A DNA stretch of 64,000 nucleotides from Cohaesibacter intestini (GTDB taxonomy: Bacteria; Pseudomonadota; Alphaproteobacteria; Rhizobiales; Cohaesibacteraceae), in assembly GCF_003324485.1 (NCBI RefSeq), contig NZ_QODK01000004.1, forward strand, positions 62,001 through 126,000, in the 5' to 3' direction. A program made the position numbers and the translations under genes. Each line of letters begins with the position of its first letter. Position 1 is the first letter of the stretch. The notes under the pieces were generated by a model. It searched no databases, had not been told where the DNA came from, and was given only the letters and a program-made list of their open reading frames with translations. Of the stretch, positions 47,803-55,919 are shown one piece after another.

Positions 47803-49152
47803 ATGGGGAAATATTTCGGAACCGATGGCATTCGTGGATATGCCAACCAGTCGCCAATGACACCGGAGATTGCCATGAAAGTCGGCATGGCGGCGGGCAA
47901 GGTGTTTCGGCGTGGGAACTTTCGTCATCGGGTGGTGATTGGAAAGGATACGCGTCTGTCCGGTTACATGCTGGAACCTGCCATGACTGCTGGTCTGACC
48001 GCGATGGGCATGGATGTCTTTCTGCTTGGGCCGGTGCCAACACCGGGCGTGGCGATGTTGACCCGTTCGTTGCGTGCAGATCTGGGGGTCATGATTTCCG
48101 CTTCACATAATCCCTATCATGACAACGGCATCAAACTTTTTGGTCCGGACGGTTACAAGCTGTCGGATGAAATCGAAGCCGAAATCGAGAGAATGATCGA
48201 TACGGACATGACCGCCAGGCTGGCCAGCGCTCGTTATCTGGGGCGGACCAAGCGGATCGAGAGTGTCTATGACCGCTATATCGAGTTTGCCAAGCGAACC
48301 ATGCCAAAGGATTTGTCCCTTGAAGGGCTGCGGGTGGTGATCGATTGTGCCAATGGGGCTGCTTATCGTGTGGCCCCTGATGCCTTGTGGGAGCTGGGTG
48401 CCGAGGTGGTCAAAATCGGCGTTGATCCGGATGGTTTCAACATCAATGACAATTGTGGCTCCACCTCCGTTGGCGCGCTGATCAACAAGGTCAAGGAAGT
48501 GCGTGCTGATATCGGTATTGCGCTTGATGGCGATGCGGACCGGGTGATCATTGTCGATGAAAAGGGCAATGAGGTTGATGGGGATCAGTTGATGGCCGTG
48601 GTGGCCGAAAGCTGGTCGAAGGAGGGCCTGCTGACCGCGCCGGGGATCGTGGCGACCGTGATGTCCAATCTGGGGCTTGAGCGCTTCCTTAAGGGCCTGA
48701 AGCTGTCATTGGCCCGGACCAAGGTTGGCGACCGTCATGTGGTCGAGCATATGCGCAAGCACAATTACAATGTTGGTGGTGAGCAGTCCGGCCATCTGGT
48801 GCTCAGTGACTATTGCACCACCGGCGACGGCCTGATTGCCGCTTTGCAGATTCTGGCTGTGGTCAAGAAACTCGACAAACCGGTCAGCGAGGTCTGTAAC
48901 CGGTTTGAACCGGTGCCGCAACTGTTGAAAAATGTCCGCTATTCTGGCGGTAAGCCGCTTGAGGCAGAGAATGTCAAAAAGGCGATTGCTGCGGGTGAGG
49001 CAAAGTTCGGAAAGAATGGCCGTCTGGTCATCCGGGCGTCGGGCACCGAACCGCTGATCCGGGTGATGGCAGAAGGCGACAATTCCGATCTGGTTACTCA
49101 GGTCGTTGACGCCATTTGCGAGGAGGTCACCAAGGCCAGTCTTGATGGCTAG
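47803..49152 (+). CDS. glmM: Phosphoglucosamine mutase
   Basis: A 449-residue enzyme converting glucosamine-6-phosphate to glucosamine-1-phosphate for peptidoglycan and LPS. It has the conserved start [20 protein letters not shown], the active-site serine in [21 protein letters not shown] (about residue 100), the metal loop [14 protein letters not shown] (about 241) and the phosphate-binding [12 protein letters not shown] (about 408). It has its own 282-bp upstream region after the ftsH terminator. No folP gene is found between ftsH and glmM. Confidence 0.97.
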   Translation: MGKYFGTDGIRGYANQSPMTPEIAMKVGMAAGKVFRRGNFRHRVVIGKDTRLSGYMLEPAMTAGLTAMGMDVFLLGPVPTPGVAMLTRSLRADLGVMISASHNPYHDNGIKLFGPDGYKLSDEIEAEIERMIDTDMTARLASARYLGRTKRIESVYDRYIEFAKRTMPKDLSLEGLRVVIDCANGAAYRVAPDALWELGAEVVKIGVDPDGFNINDNCGSTSVGALINKVKEVRADIGIALDGDADRVIIVDEKGNEVDGDQLMAVVAESWSKEGLLTAPGIVATVMSNLGLERFLKGLKLSLARTKVGDRHVVEHMRKHNYNVGGEQSGHLVLSDYCTTGDGLIAALQILAVVKKLDKPVSEVCNRFEPVPQLLKNVRYSGGKPLEAENVKKAIAAGEAKFGKNGRLVIRASGTEPLIRVMAEGDNSDLVTQVVDAICEEVTKASLDG

Positions 49153-49176
49153 TCAGGTGTCATATGGACGCACTTC

Positions 49177-49208
49177 AAAAGCCGGGTCATCTGATCCGGC
49201 TTTTTTGT
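49177..49208. terminator. Terminator between glmM and EamA-family gene
   Basis: AAAAGCCGG / CCGGCTTTTTT; a shorter T-run (CTTTTG) lies on the minus strand, so it may serve both. Confidence 0.85.
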
Positions 49209-49231
49209 TTGAGGACTATGGTCCGGCAACG

Positions 49232-50152
49232 TTACTCGGCGGGTTCAATCTGCTGTCTGGCCTTGCCCTTGCGCTGACTGAGCAGCAATCCAAGCAGGAT
49301 GATGGCAAAGCCGATCAGGGTGATCAGGGCGAGACTTTCGCCCAGAAAAATCATGCCGCCCAAGGCTGTGACGATCGGGATCATATAGTTCGAGGTGGCG
49401 ACAAAGCCGGCGCTGGTTTGGGACATCAAAACAAACAGAACAAGAGTGGCCAGAGCGGTCGGAACAATACCCAGATAAAGCAGGATCAGCCATTTTTCCA
49501 TCGGTGCGCGGTCAAGACCGGTGAAGGGCTCGAACAGCAGACAGAGTGCGATCAGGATCAGTGATGCGGTGATCAGAACCGCCGTTGCCTTGTCAATATT
49601 GTCGGCAGGTGGCATGCGGCGGGTCGAGACACTGTTCAGCGCATAGCAGAAGCTGGCGATGAAAATGGCAATCTGACCGATCAGCTCGCTGTTGCCATCC
49701 AAGGAGAGGCTTCCCGCGGTGGGGTTGATGATCAGGACCACGCCGATAAAGCCGATCAGAAAGCCGATCGCCTTGTTGCGGGTCAGTTTTTCATCGGGCA
49801 GTAGGATGTGGGCCAGCCCCAGCACCGAGAGCGGGATGGTGCCCATCAGGATCCCGGCGATGGCGGCGCTGGTATATTGGGTGCCCCAGGCAATCAGCAG
49901 GAAGGGCAGGGCGGAGCTGAGTAGCGCTAGCCAGAGAAGCCATGGCAGATGGTGCCAGCCAAGGGAGAAAGGTTTGCGGACAAAGATCAGCCGATAGGCA
50001 AGCAGGGTTGCTGCTCCGGTCGTCACACGTCCAGCAGTGACCCACAGGGGTGGCAGGTCATTGACCGCGACACGGGTAAGAAGGATCGCCGATCCCCAAG
50101 ACAGAATGAGAATGGCGAGCATGAGCCAATGGCGCAGTGTGGGGGATTGCAT
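49232..50152 (-). CDS. DMT superfamily transporter (EamA family)
   Basis: A 306-residue membrane protein with about ten helices in two EamA repeats. The first repeat has LAILILSWGSAILLTRVAV and AGRVTTGAATLLAYRLIF; the second begins at LIGQIAIFIASFCYALNSVS and ends with LGGMIFLGESLALITLIGF. Substrates range over amino acids, nucleosides and others and cannot be predicted. ATG 50152 was chosen; the frame extends to 50281. It is divergent from the Omp25-like gene. Confidence 0.85.
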   Translation of the reverse strand: MQSPTLRHWLMLAILILSWGSAILLTRVAVNDLPPLWVTAGRVTTGAATLLAYRLIFVRKPFSLGWHHLPWLLWLALLSSALPFLLIAWGTQYTSAAIAGILMGTIPLSVLGLAHILLPDEKLTRNKAIGFLIGFIGVVLIINPTAGSLSLDGNSELIGQIAIFIASFCYALNSVSTRRMPPADNIDKATAVLITASLILIALCLLFEPFTGLDRAPMEKWLILLYLGIVPTALATLVLFVLMSQTSAGFVATSNYMIPIVTALGGMIFLGESLALITLIGFAIILLGLLLSQRKGKARQQIEPAE

Positions 50153-50527
50153 GTCATATCCGTCGGGTTTTGGGTGCGGGCGGGACGGACAGACTATGCG
50201 AGTGACAAAGATAAAGCAAATGACTTTCCCCGCCCGGTTGCAGCTTGTTTTTTGGGGGGGCGATGGCTTTCGGCCCGACATTGTGCCGTCTGGATTGTGG
50301 ATTGTTGTGTCTGGATTTTTGGCAACTTGGGGTGTTGGTAACAGTTTGTTAAGTTTGATTTTTGCAATTTGAATTATTTTATTTACAAATAGTTACGAAA
50401 TTGGCGGTTTTGATAGAAATCATGCTTAATATTCGTGGTTAATCCAGTATTAAGAATATTCTGAGATCGTTTCCTCAAGTGTAATTCTAAGTTTTTCGTG
50501 TTCAGACACTTGCATCGAGAGGAAATC
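50153..50527. promoter_or_regulatory. Divergent upstream region, AT-rich toward the Omp25-like gene
   Basis: It holds promoters of the EamA gene (leftward) and the Omp25-like gene (rightward). The right half is very AT-rich and carries a perfect CtrA-like box at 50439-50453. No gene is present. Confidence 0.45.
50439..50453. promoter_or_regulatory. CtrA-like box upstream of Omp25-like gene
   Basis: A perfect TTAA-TCCAGTA-TTAA, 75 bp before the start codon. A third TTAA sits 9 bp upstream of the box. Confidence 0.55.
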
Positions 50528-51301
50528 ATGATGAGCAGCCTCAAAAGAAATCTGTTTTTGAGCGTGTTCGGGGCCGCTATGTCCGCGACTGTTGCACTGG
50601 CAGCAGATCTGCCTGCGCCCCCGGTTATCGAATATGAACCAGAAACACCGGTTGAAATTGGTTCCAGTTGGTATTTGCGTGGCGATCTCGGATTCGCCGT
50701 TTATCAGGGCGGTCACGCATCCTGGACCGACCCGACCAATACCAACCTGATCGGCTTCCATCACGAGAATATCGCCAATGGTTGGGTTGCTGGTATCGGT
50801 GCCGGTTACTATTTCAATAAGCATTTTCGTGCGGACGTGATCCTCGACTATCGTCACAAGGTCAAATATGACAGCACCTCTACCTGTACCCCGGTTAGCC
50901 CTCCTGCAGGCTGTACCCCGGGTGACTCGTATGAGAAGCTGAATTTCAGCGCCTGGACGCTGATGGCCAACGGCTATGTTGATCTTGGAACCTACTACAG
51001 CATCAATCCTTATGTGGGCGGTGGTGTCGGTGTGGCCTGGCTGAAAGCCAGCAATCACAAGACCGTTGGTACCGGGTCTCCGTTCAAGAACAAGACCAGG
51101 ACCAACTTCGCTTGGAACCTGACGACTGGTGCTACCTTCGATCTTGCTGAAAATGTCAAGCTTGACGCCAACTATCGGTTCGTATCGCTTGGTAAAGCGC
51201 GTACGGGTGGTCGACGTGACAACTCTTCCACTGAGCCGGTTCGGTTCGAAAATCTGTATGCCCACGACTTCCGTGTGGGTCTGCGCTACGACCTGAACTA
51301 G
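50528..51301 (+). CDS. Outer-membrane beta-barrel protein (Omp25/RopB-like)
   Basis: A 257-residue exported protein. The signal peptide NLFLSVFGAAMSATVALAA is followed by ADLPAPPVIEYEPETPVE, the proline-rich start usual in rhizobial Omp25/Omp31 proteins. The rest alternates in short strands typical of an eight-stranded barrel (WYLRGDLGFAVYQ, YVGGGVGVAWLKAS, LDANYRFVSLGKA) and ends in a membrane-insertion signal FRVGLRYDLN. A disulfide is possible between two cysteines (TCTPVSPPAGC). ATG 50528 follows GAGAGGAAA. In Brucella, Omp25 is under CtrA control; a CtrA-like box is present here. Confidence 0.85.
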   Translation: MMSSLKRNLFLSVFGAAMSATVALAADLPAPPVIEYEPETPVEIGSSWYLRGDLGFAVYQGGHASWTDPTNTNLIGFHHENIANGWVAGIGAGYYFNKHFRADVILDYRHKVKYDSTSTCTPVSPPAGCTPGDSYEKLNFSAWTLMANGYVDLGTYYSINPYVGGGVGVAWLKASNHKTVGTGSPFKNKTRTNFAWNLTTGATFDLAENVKLDANYRFVSLGKARTGGRRDNSSTEPVRFENLYAHDFRVGLRYDLN

Positions 51302-51425
51302 GGCAGCATTGACCTAAGGCGGGTATCGGGTGCGGTGCCACGCTCATCAATGCCGCATGAAGTGCAAATGATGCGCTGACGATGCCCCTCGTGGGACAAA
51401 AATTCAGGATGAAAATCCTCTCGAG

Positions 51426-51462
51426 AAAGGCGACTGTCATGAGACGGTCGCCTTTTTTGGTT
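51426..51462 (+). terminator. Rho-independent terminator of Omp25-like gene
   Basis: AAAGGCGAC / GTCGCCTTT with a 12-base loop and a T-run. Confidence 0.88.
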
Positions 51463-51628
51463 GAAAAGGGGCGGCGGCTCATTGGGGGGCGGGATGCTTC
51501 AACGACCTTGAAATCCATGAGGATTGTGCTGTTTGCCGTGCTATTCTTGCTTACCCAACGGCACATCCCTTGGGCCAAGGTCGCCACTTTCCGTTTGACG
51601 CTTCTGAGGATATCGGTTATGCCCGTCT

Positions 51629-51651
51629 GTGGGACACCTCTCCCCAACGAG
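51629..51651. repeat. attL core, 23-bp direct repeat
   Basis: It is identical to 61360-61382 and starts GTGGGACACC. It lies 12 bp from the integrase stop. Outside the core the two copies diverge at once on both sides. Confidence 0.92.
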
Positions 51652-51663
51652 GGTTATGGTCAG

Positions 51664-52683
51664 TCATGAAATTCCCCTTTCATTACAGTTGGTTAGTGCT
51701 TGTGTGGTGTGGCTGTGTGTCGATTTTGTGCCAAAAACGTCATCAACCACGGTGGGATCTTTGATCGCGTGAGCATAGGTTTCGAGCAGTACCCGAATGT
51801 CTTTCCAGCCTCCAAATTCGGCAACTGTCTTCACGTCTTTACCGGCCTGTAGCATCTTGGTTGCGAAGCCGTGGCGGCAAGCGTGAGGCGTCATATGCTC
51901 GATTCCAGCTCGCTTAATGGCGTTGTTCCAAGACTTGCGAACACAATCTGAAGCCTCATATTGAAAAACCGGTTCGTCTGGCTTGCGATTGCTTGGAATA
52001 TTGGCAAGCGCGGCGATTACGTTAGGTGTGAGGCGGGCAAGTCGTGTTTCACTGACTTTCGTCATATTGATTAAAGCGGTTCGCTTTTCGAAGTCGATAT
52101 GTCGCCATTCCAGCGCCACTGCTTCCCCGATCCTTGCCCCTGTCTCGAACATGAAACGGCACAAAGCGCCCAAATGGGGGGGAGAATTGTCTTCGAAAGA
52201 CGCAACCCATTCATCTGTGACGTGCTTTGCTTCCTTCTTGATAACCTTGAAGCGTTCCACTTTGATCGGGCTGCACCATCCCAATTTAGCGCAATGATTG
52301 ATTGCAGCTTGCGTTGGAATAATGACTTGCCTGTTTTTGGTGGCAGGCTTGCAGGTCGGATAAAGCCTGTTCGCTGACTGGCGAATAGCTTCTGGCGTCA
52401 CTGATGCTACTGGGGTGTTCTTCCAATAGTCAGCCAGTGGAGCAATAAACCTGGTTGCCTTTTCTGCCTCGATATATGCCAAGAATACATCAGCCATCGT
52501 CAGATCTGCCCCCGGTCCATCGAGACTACGTTTCCATGCCTTCGCTTCGACTTCCGCCGCGATCCGTTCCGCTCTCTTTTTGTCAGTCGTTTTTGTACTT
52601 CCGCGTAGGAGTCTACCGTTAACGGTGCCTCGGTAATGATAGATCCGGCCTCTTTTTGTGAGCTTGAGGGGCATTCGAGACAA
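51664..52683 (-). CDS. int: Tyrosine recombinase / phage-type integrase
   Basis: A 339-residue integrase. The N-terminal arm-binding part (KLTKRGRIYHYRGTVNGRLL, about residues 7-26) and a SAM-like core-binding domain (MADVFLAYIEAEKA) precede the catalytic domain. Visible catalytic residues are the arginine in TGARIGEAVALEW, the HxxR in HACRHGFATKML, the tryptophan of GGWKD and the tyrosine in LLETYAHA. It should excise and integrate the element at the 23-bp core next to its stop. Its first 184 bp overlap the excisionase-like gene in another frame. Confidence 0.92.
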   Translation of the reverse strand: MSRMPLKLTKRGRIYHYRGTVNGRLLRGSTKTTDKKRAERIAAEVEAKAWKRSLDGPGADLTMADVFLAYIEAEKATRFIAPLADYWKNTPVASVTPEAIRQSANRLYPTCKPATKNRQVIIPTQAAINHCAKLGWCSPIKVERFKVIKKEAKHVTDEWVASFEDNSPPHLGALCRFMFETGARIGEAVALEWRHIDFEKRTALINMTKVSETRLARLTPNVIAALANIPSNRKPDEPVFQYEASDCVRKSWNNAIKRAGIEHMTPHACRHGFATKMLQAGKDVKTVAEFGGWKDIRVLLETYAHAIKDPTVVDDVFGTKSTHSHTTQALTNCNERGIS

Positions 52684-52844
52684 GCCTCCATGAGTTGATG
52701 AACGTCACCTTCGAGCAGAAATACTTTCTTGCCAATCTTGCGGCTCAAGCCCAATGCTTTAGCTTTCTCACGAACAGTGCGTTCATTGATGCCAAAATGA
52801 GAGGCTATTTGGTCCGGTGTGATATAGGCAGGAAGGGCAGTCAT
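52500..52844 (-). CDS. Excisionase/AlpA-like helix-turn-helix protein
   Basis: A 114-residue basic protein. The first 55 residues form a helix-turn-helix of the excisionase/MerR-like winged type (ITPDQIASHFGINERTVREK, then LGLSRKIGKKVFLLEGDVHQ). The C-terminal half is lysine/arginine-rich (KRLTKRERNGSRRKSKRRHG). It overlaps the integrase by 184 bp and its ATG overlaps the upstream regulator's stop by four bases, so the three are one transcript. Xis/AlpA-type proteins bend att DNA or switch satellites on; which applies here is unknown. Confidence 0.75.
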   Translation of the reverse strand: MTALPAYITPDQIASHFGINERTVREKAKALGLSRKIGKKVFLLEGDVHQLMEACLECPSSSQKEAGSIITEAPLTVDSYAEVQKRLTKRERNGSRRKSKRRHGNVVSMDRGQI

Positions 52845-53551
52845 TTGTTGCCCTCCTTTTGCTCACGAGCAGCGATGTACTCTTCGATCTCAAGTCGCCG
52901 TTTCGCAATCTCAATCGGAGTGCCTTCATTGTTCCATGGGTGTGCTGGATCGAGAGGGTAACCATTTACATCACAACCAGCGTATCTGTCGTTATTTGAT
53001 GAATCCAATCCTCTATCCATGCGATCTCTTGACCAGTGGTCCGGGTAGTGATTGATCAACATGAAGGAAATCCCACCCATAGACAAAACACTCCAAAGAG
53101 TTGTTTGTGCCAGCAATGAGGGGCAGATTTCGTCTTTCCGAATTAAATCGGTTTTAATGTGTCCAACCCAGTCAGATGTAAAAAACAGGAACCAATCGTC
53201 TGAATCTATTTCAAATACGTCATCGTGTGTTTTCACAATTTCCATAAACACATCTGCCGCTTTTTCCGCTACTGTGGCCGCGAATTCATACGTTGCACCT
53301 TGCGCAGTGATATCGCGCATAACTCGCATCATTAGACAAGATTTCAGGCTGTACAAACGAGGTGACGTCTTGCCGGTTCCCTTCTTGACGAACGGGATCA
53401 AACCTCGGTCAGAAATGTTATTCAGAAAGCGCTTTATTTCGGCTTTTGAAGGGTCGCCAATCGCAGACAGATTGCAAGCGTCGAGTGGTTTCATCCAGCA
53501 ACGTTCAATTTCATCAGCAGTGAGTTTTGGCGTGTATCTTGAAATCTGCAT
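52841..53551 (-). CDS. Hypothetical protein with MerR-like N-terminal DNA-binding region
   Basis: A 236-residue protein I do not recognise. Residues about 38-85 (IKRFLNNISDRGLIPFVKKG, then SPRLYSLKSCLMMRVMRDIT) resemble the winged helix of MerR-type regulators. The rest (about 95-236) is acidic and aromatic, with no clear family; it has WFLFFTSDWVGHI and a C-terminal helix EIAKRRLEIEEYIAA. It heads the integration module, separate from the head operon. A regulator of the element is a reasonable inference. Base composition is AT-richer than the host genes. Confidence 0.6.
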   Translation of the reverse strand: MQISRYTPKLTADEIERCWMKPLDACNLSAIGDPSKAEIKRFLNNISDRGLIPFVKKGTGKTSPRLYSLKSCLMMRVMRDITAQGATYEFAATVAEKAADVFMEIVKTHDDVFEIDSDDWFLFFTSDWVGHIKTDLIRKDEICPSLLAQTTLWSVLSMGGISFMLINHYPDHWSRDRMDRGLDSSNNDRYAGCDVNGYPLDPAHPWNNEGTPIEIAKRRLEIEEYIAAREQKEGNK

Positions 53552-53740
53552 CTCTGATCCTTTGATGCATTCAATTTACTATGAGCGCGTAAGAACATCA
53601 AGATTAACTTTTTTGTAGTAAGATGAGCGCCGCGCGGGGCAATGAAAGGTAGGGGTTAACTCCGCCGCGCCCTGTCAGTGTTATTACGGACACTTGCTGA
53701 CTTGTCCGGGGTGCCCTTGAATAGGACGGACAGGGCACCA
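53552..53740. other. Intergenic region between head operon and integration module
   Basis: This holds the promoter of the regulator-xis-int module and the end of the head operon. A GGTGCCC / GGGCACC inverted repeat (about 53705-53737) follows the portal stop, without a T-run. Confidence 0.4.
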
Positions 53741-54787
53741 CTAATCCCAATCGACCAGCTTTAAAGCCTCATTCGGATCAATGCCGCTTTCTTTGGCTTG
53801 TCCAAGTGCTTGAATTATCGTGGTTAACGCTCGCGCTCGCCCACCTGCATCGAACGCTTGAAGTGGCCGCATTACGTCCAACGTGATTTCAGTTCCCATC
53901 TTTTCGCTTGTCTCTTGAGCAATGGTTTTGCCGATTGGTGCAAGGGTCCACTGCGCTAAATGGCGTTGAGCTTCTCGGATCATTGGCCCTGTTGTGGCTG
54001 TGGAAAACATGCCGGGCAACACGCCGAACACGCTCGAAATTGAATTTCGCGCCGCATTCAACGTTTCAATCGACATCGATTTTTGCAAATCAGGCGATAA
54101 GTCGCTGGGATTCCAATCTGAGCTAGGCGTTGGCCCGCCAGCACTGGTTACTGTCACGCTTTCTCTAAGGAGAATGCGCCCACGCTTACCACGAAAACCA
54201 CGGCCCAAAGTTTCCATATCCGTTTCTGGCTGTTCTGGAAAAGGCAACACTTTGCTGCCTAAAGAGGAGCAGTCAAATACTTCCGCCAAAGCACTTTCTA
54301 CAGAGTTCAACATGCCTGCCGTAAGCTGTGCCCGACGTAAAGGCGATTGCCCATGGTACGGACTGGCCACATCACACCCAATCCGGAAATGCAGCACCTC
54401 GCCCGCAAGTGCGGTTTCAGTGCGACCGCCGCCCGCTTCGGAAATTGAAAGCCGATATGCCGTTGGCTTGCCGTTCTTTGTGCGTAGATCCCAATCCGAG
54501 CAGGGAATAAGTCCGTCCCCATCGATCAGGAACACCGCTTCACCACGCAAGGCCAGAGATCGGCCAATGAGTGCAAGCGATGCAGGATCAAGCAGATTGG
54601 TCCCTTCAACATCTGCAATGGTCAAGCCATGTTCCCACATGGAAACGCAGCTTTGAGCCGTGCCAGTTAATTCGGCAATGCCACGCGAGCCGGAAATATA
54701 GCTTTCCCGTGCTGCCATGATTTCAGCCGTAAACCCGCTTGCGCTGGATCTGGTTTCTTCTTTTGGTTTTCGATTAAAAGGCCACAT
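53741..54787 (-). CDS. Phage portal protein, HK97 family
   Basis: A 348-residue portal subunit forming the dodecameric ring through which DNA enters the head. Family features are a clip/wing start with VSMWEHGLTIADVEG, RGEAVFLIDGDGLIP, the stretch VLHFRIGCDVASPYHGQSPL (about 130-150), and a C-terminal part PGMFSTATTGPMIREAQRHL. Shorter than the about 420 residues of HK97 portal. ATG 54787 follows GGAGGGCTTGAGC. It is the last gene of the head operon, an unusual place since portal normally comes right after the terminase. Confidence 0.88.
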   Translation of the reverse strand: MWPFNRKPKEETRSSASGFTAEIMAARESYISGSRGIAELTGTAQSCVSMWEHGLTIADVEGTNLLDPASLALIGRSLALRGEAVFLIDGDGLIPCSDWDLRTKNGKPTAYRLSISEAGGGRTETALAGEVLHFRIGCDVASPYHGQSPLRRAQLTAGMLNSVESALAEVFDCSSLGSKVLPFPEQPETDMETLGRGFRGKRGRILLRESVTVTSAGGPTPSSDWNPSDLSPDLQKSMSIETLNAARNSISSVFGVLPGMFSTATTGPMIREAQRHLAQWTLAPIGKTIAQETSEKMGTEITLDVMRPLQAFDAGGRARALTTIIQALGQAKESGIDPNEALKLVDWD

Positions 54788-54789
54788 GC

Positions 54790-55326
54790 TCAAGCCCTCC
54801 GATAAGGGCGCAACAGATCAGCCGCACCTGATAATTGAAGCGCTTTGCCAGTCCATCCGGTGAAAACTTCCGTTTGATCATCGGAGCGATAAGCCGCATC
54901 ATTCTTGTGGTTTTCAGCAATGCCCTTACTGAATTCATGCAAACGCCGGAAAGCCTCTTGCACTGCTTCAGGAACATCACCGCTACCGACTGAAGCACTA
55001 AAGCGATAGGGGCCATCACCGGGCAATTCAAAGCCCAAAGGCGCATCGGCAATGCTGACGGTTTCCCATGCGGAGCCGTTCCAGACTTCGACCTGGCTAA
55101 TTGTTGCCGGTGTTAGTGGCGGCGTCCATTCGCCCGGACCTTCGACAATCCAAACGACATTGCGAGCCGTCCAACGGTGCGCGATATAGCTTTCAATACG
55201 CTGCCAGATCAGAGCGTTTTCAATGCTCGCATCATCAGGATAGCTTTCATTGTTCCAATGCGGATATGGTGCCGTATCGGGATAACTGGCCGGGATGGAT
55301 TCAGTTTGTTTAATCGTGGTTGCCAT
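54790..55326 (-). CDS. Head-tail connector-like protein (phiE125 gp8/HK97 gp6-like)
   Basis: A 178-residue protein. A middle segment WTARNVVWIVEGPGEWTPP with SQVEVWNGSAWETVSI and an ending LSGAADLLRPYRRA match the style of gp6/gp8 head-tail connectors, which extend the portal channel and give the tail its docking site. The N-terminal part is shorter in the family and here helical (SIENALIWQRIESYIAHRWT). The ATG at 55326 follows GGAGG. It lies between protease and portal. A connector without tail genes fits a satellite that takes tails from a helper. Confidence 0.65.
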   Translation of the reverse strand: MATTIKQTESIPASYPDTAPYPHWNNESYPDDASIENALIWQRIESYIAHRWTARNVVWIVEGPGEWTPPLTPATISQVEVWNGSAWETVSIADAPLGFELPGDGPYRFSASVGSGDVPEAVQEAFRRLHEFSKGIAENHKNDAAYRSDDQTEVFTGWTGKALQLSGAADLLRPYRRA

Positions 55327-55328
55327 CG

Positions 55329-55919
55329 TTAGAGCCTCCAACGCTTGAGGGAATGCACCAAGCCGCTATCTGGCGGATATGCGTTTGCACGCCATGCCCG
55401 CGCCTCGATTTGTGCGCTTGGATAGGCAGGGCGGGTTACTGCGCTAATCTCGAACAATTCAGCATTCTTGACAGTGCGAAGGATCGCCCCGCCTTCAGAA
55501 CGTACGCTTTCCGCATGATCTGTTGGCGCAACCCTAAAGCCCGGTGAAATCCCTTTGATTAGATTGGCTTCCAGTGCTGCCATGAAATCCGAGACATAGG
55601 ACACCGCCCGCATTTCAGGGGAAATCCGAGCTTCAAACGTCAATGCTTCGTCGCTGTCTTCGAGAGTGAGACTGCCTGCCGATCTGCTTGCCAGTGGTTT
55701 TTCAAAGTCATGCCCTGCGAGAAAGTAGATATCTTCCCCGCTGTTGATACGTGCTGCAAAGGCGCGTGGTGCAATGACTTCCTTTCGTGCTTGCCCAGAG
55801 CGGCCACCGTCCCAAAGGACGGTAGGCGCACCATAGGGGAAGCGGCCTCGAAGGACGGTTATTAAACCGCCTTCGGAGCGGCGAAGCTCTAGCCCGCCGT
55901 TATGACCGCCCCAAAGCAT
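55329..55919 (-). CDS. Prohead maturation protease, HK97 family
   Basis: A 196-residue serine protease of the U35/HK97 gp4 type. Candidate catalytic residues are the histidine in YFLAGHDFEKPLASR (about 70) and the serine in IKGISPGFRV (about 123), followed by LFEISAVTRPAYPSAQIEAR, typical of the family. It trims the capsid protein's N-terminal scaffold during maturation. The start codon shares one base with the capsid stop (TAATG), so the two are coupled. Confidence 0.88.
   Translation of the reverse strand: MLWGGHNGGLELRRSEGGLITVLRGRFPYGAPTVLWDGGRSGQARKEVIAPRAFAARINSGEDIYFLAGHDFEKPLASRSAGSLTLEDSDEALTFEARISPEMRAVSYVSDFMAALEANLIKGISPGFRVAPTDHAESVRSEGGAILRTVKNAELFEISAVTRPAYPSAQIEARAWRANAYPPDSGLVHSLKRWRL

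Larger units (their letters stand above)
51302..51663. other. Intergenic region holding a terminator and the stranded 5' half of the serC leader
   Basis: The omp terminator is at 51426-51462. From about 51550 to 51651 lies sequence that before integration would have been directly upstream of serC and should hold its promoter and the 5' leader. The left attachment repeat (attL core) is at 51629-51651. No gene is evident. Confidence 0.5.

Noticed and set aside
51629-51651. tRNA 3' end as attachment site
   Set aside because: No tRNA could be folded at either repeat; the core matches the serC leader instead. No tRNA gene was recognised anywhere in the window.
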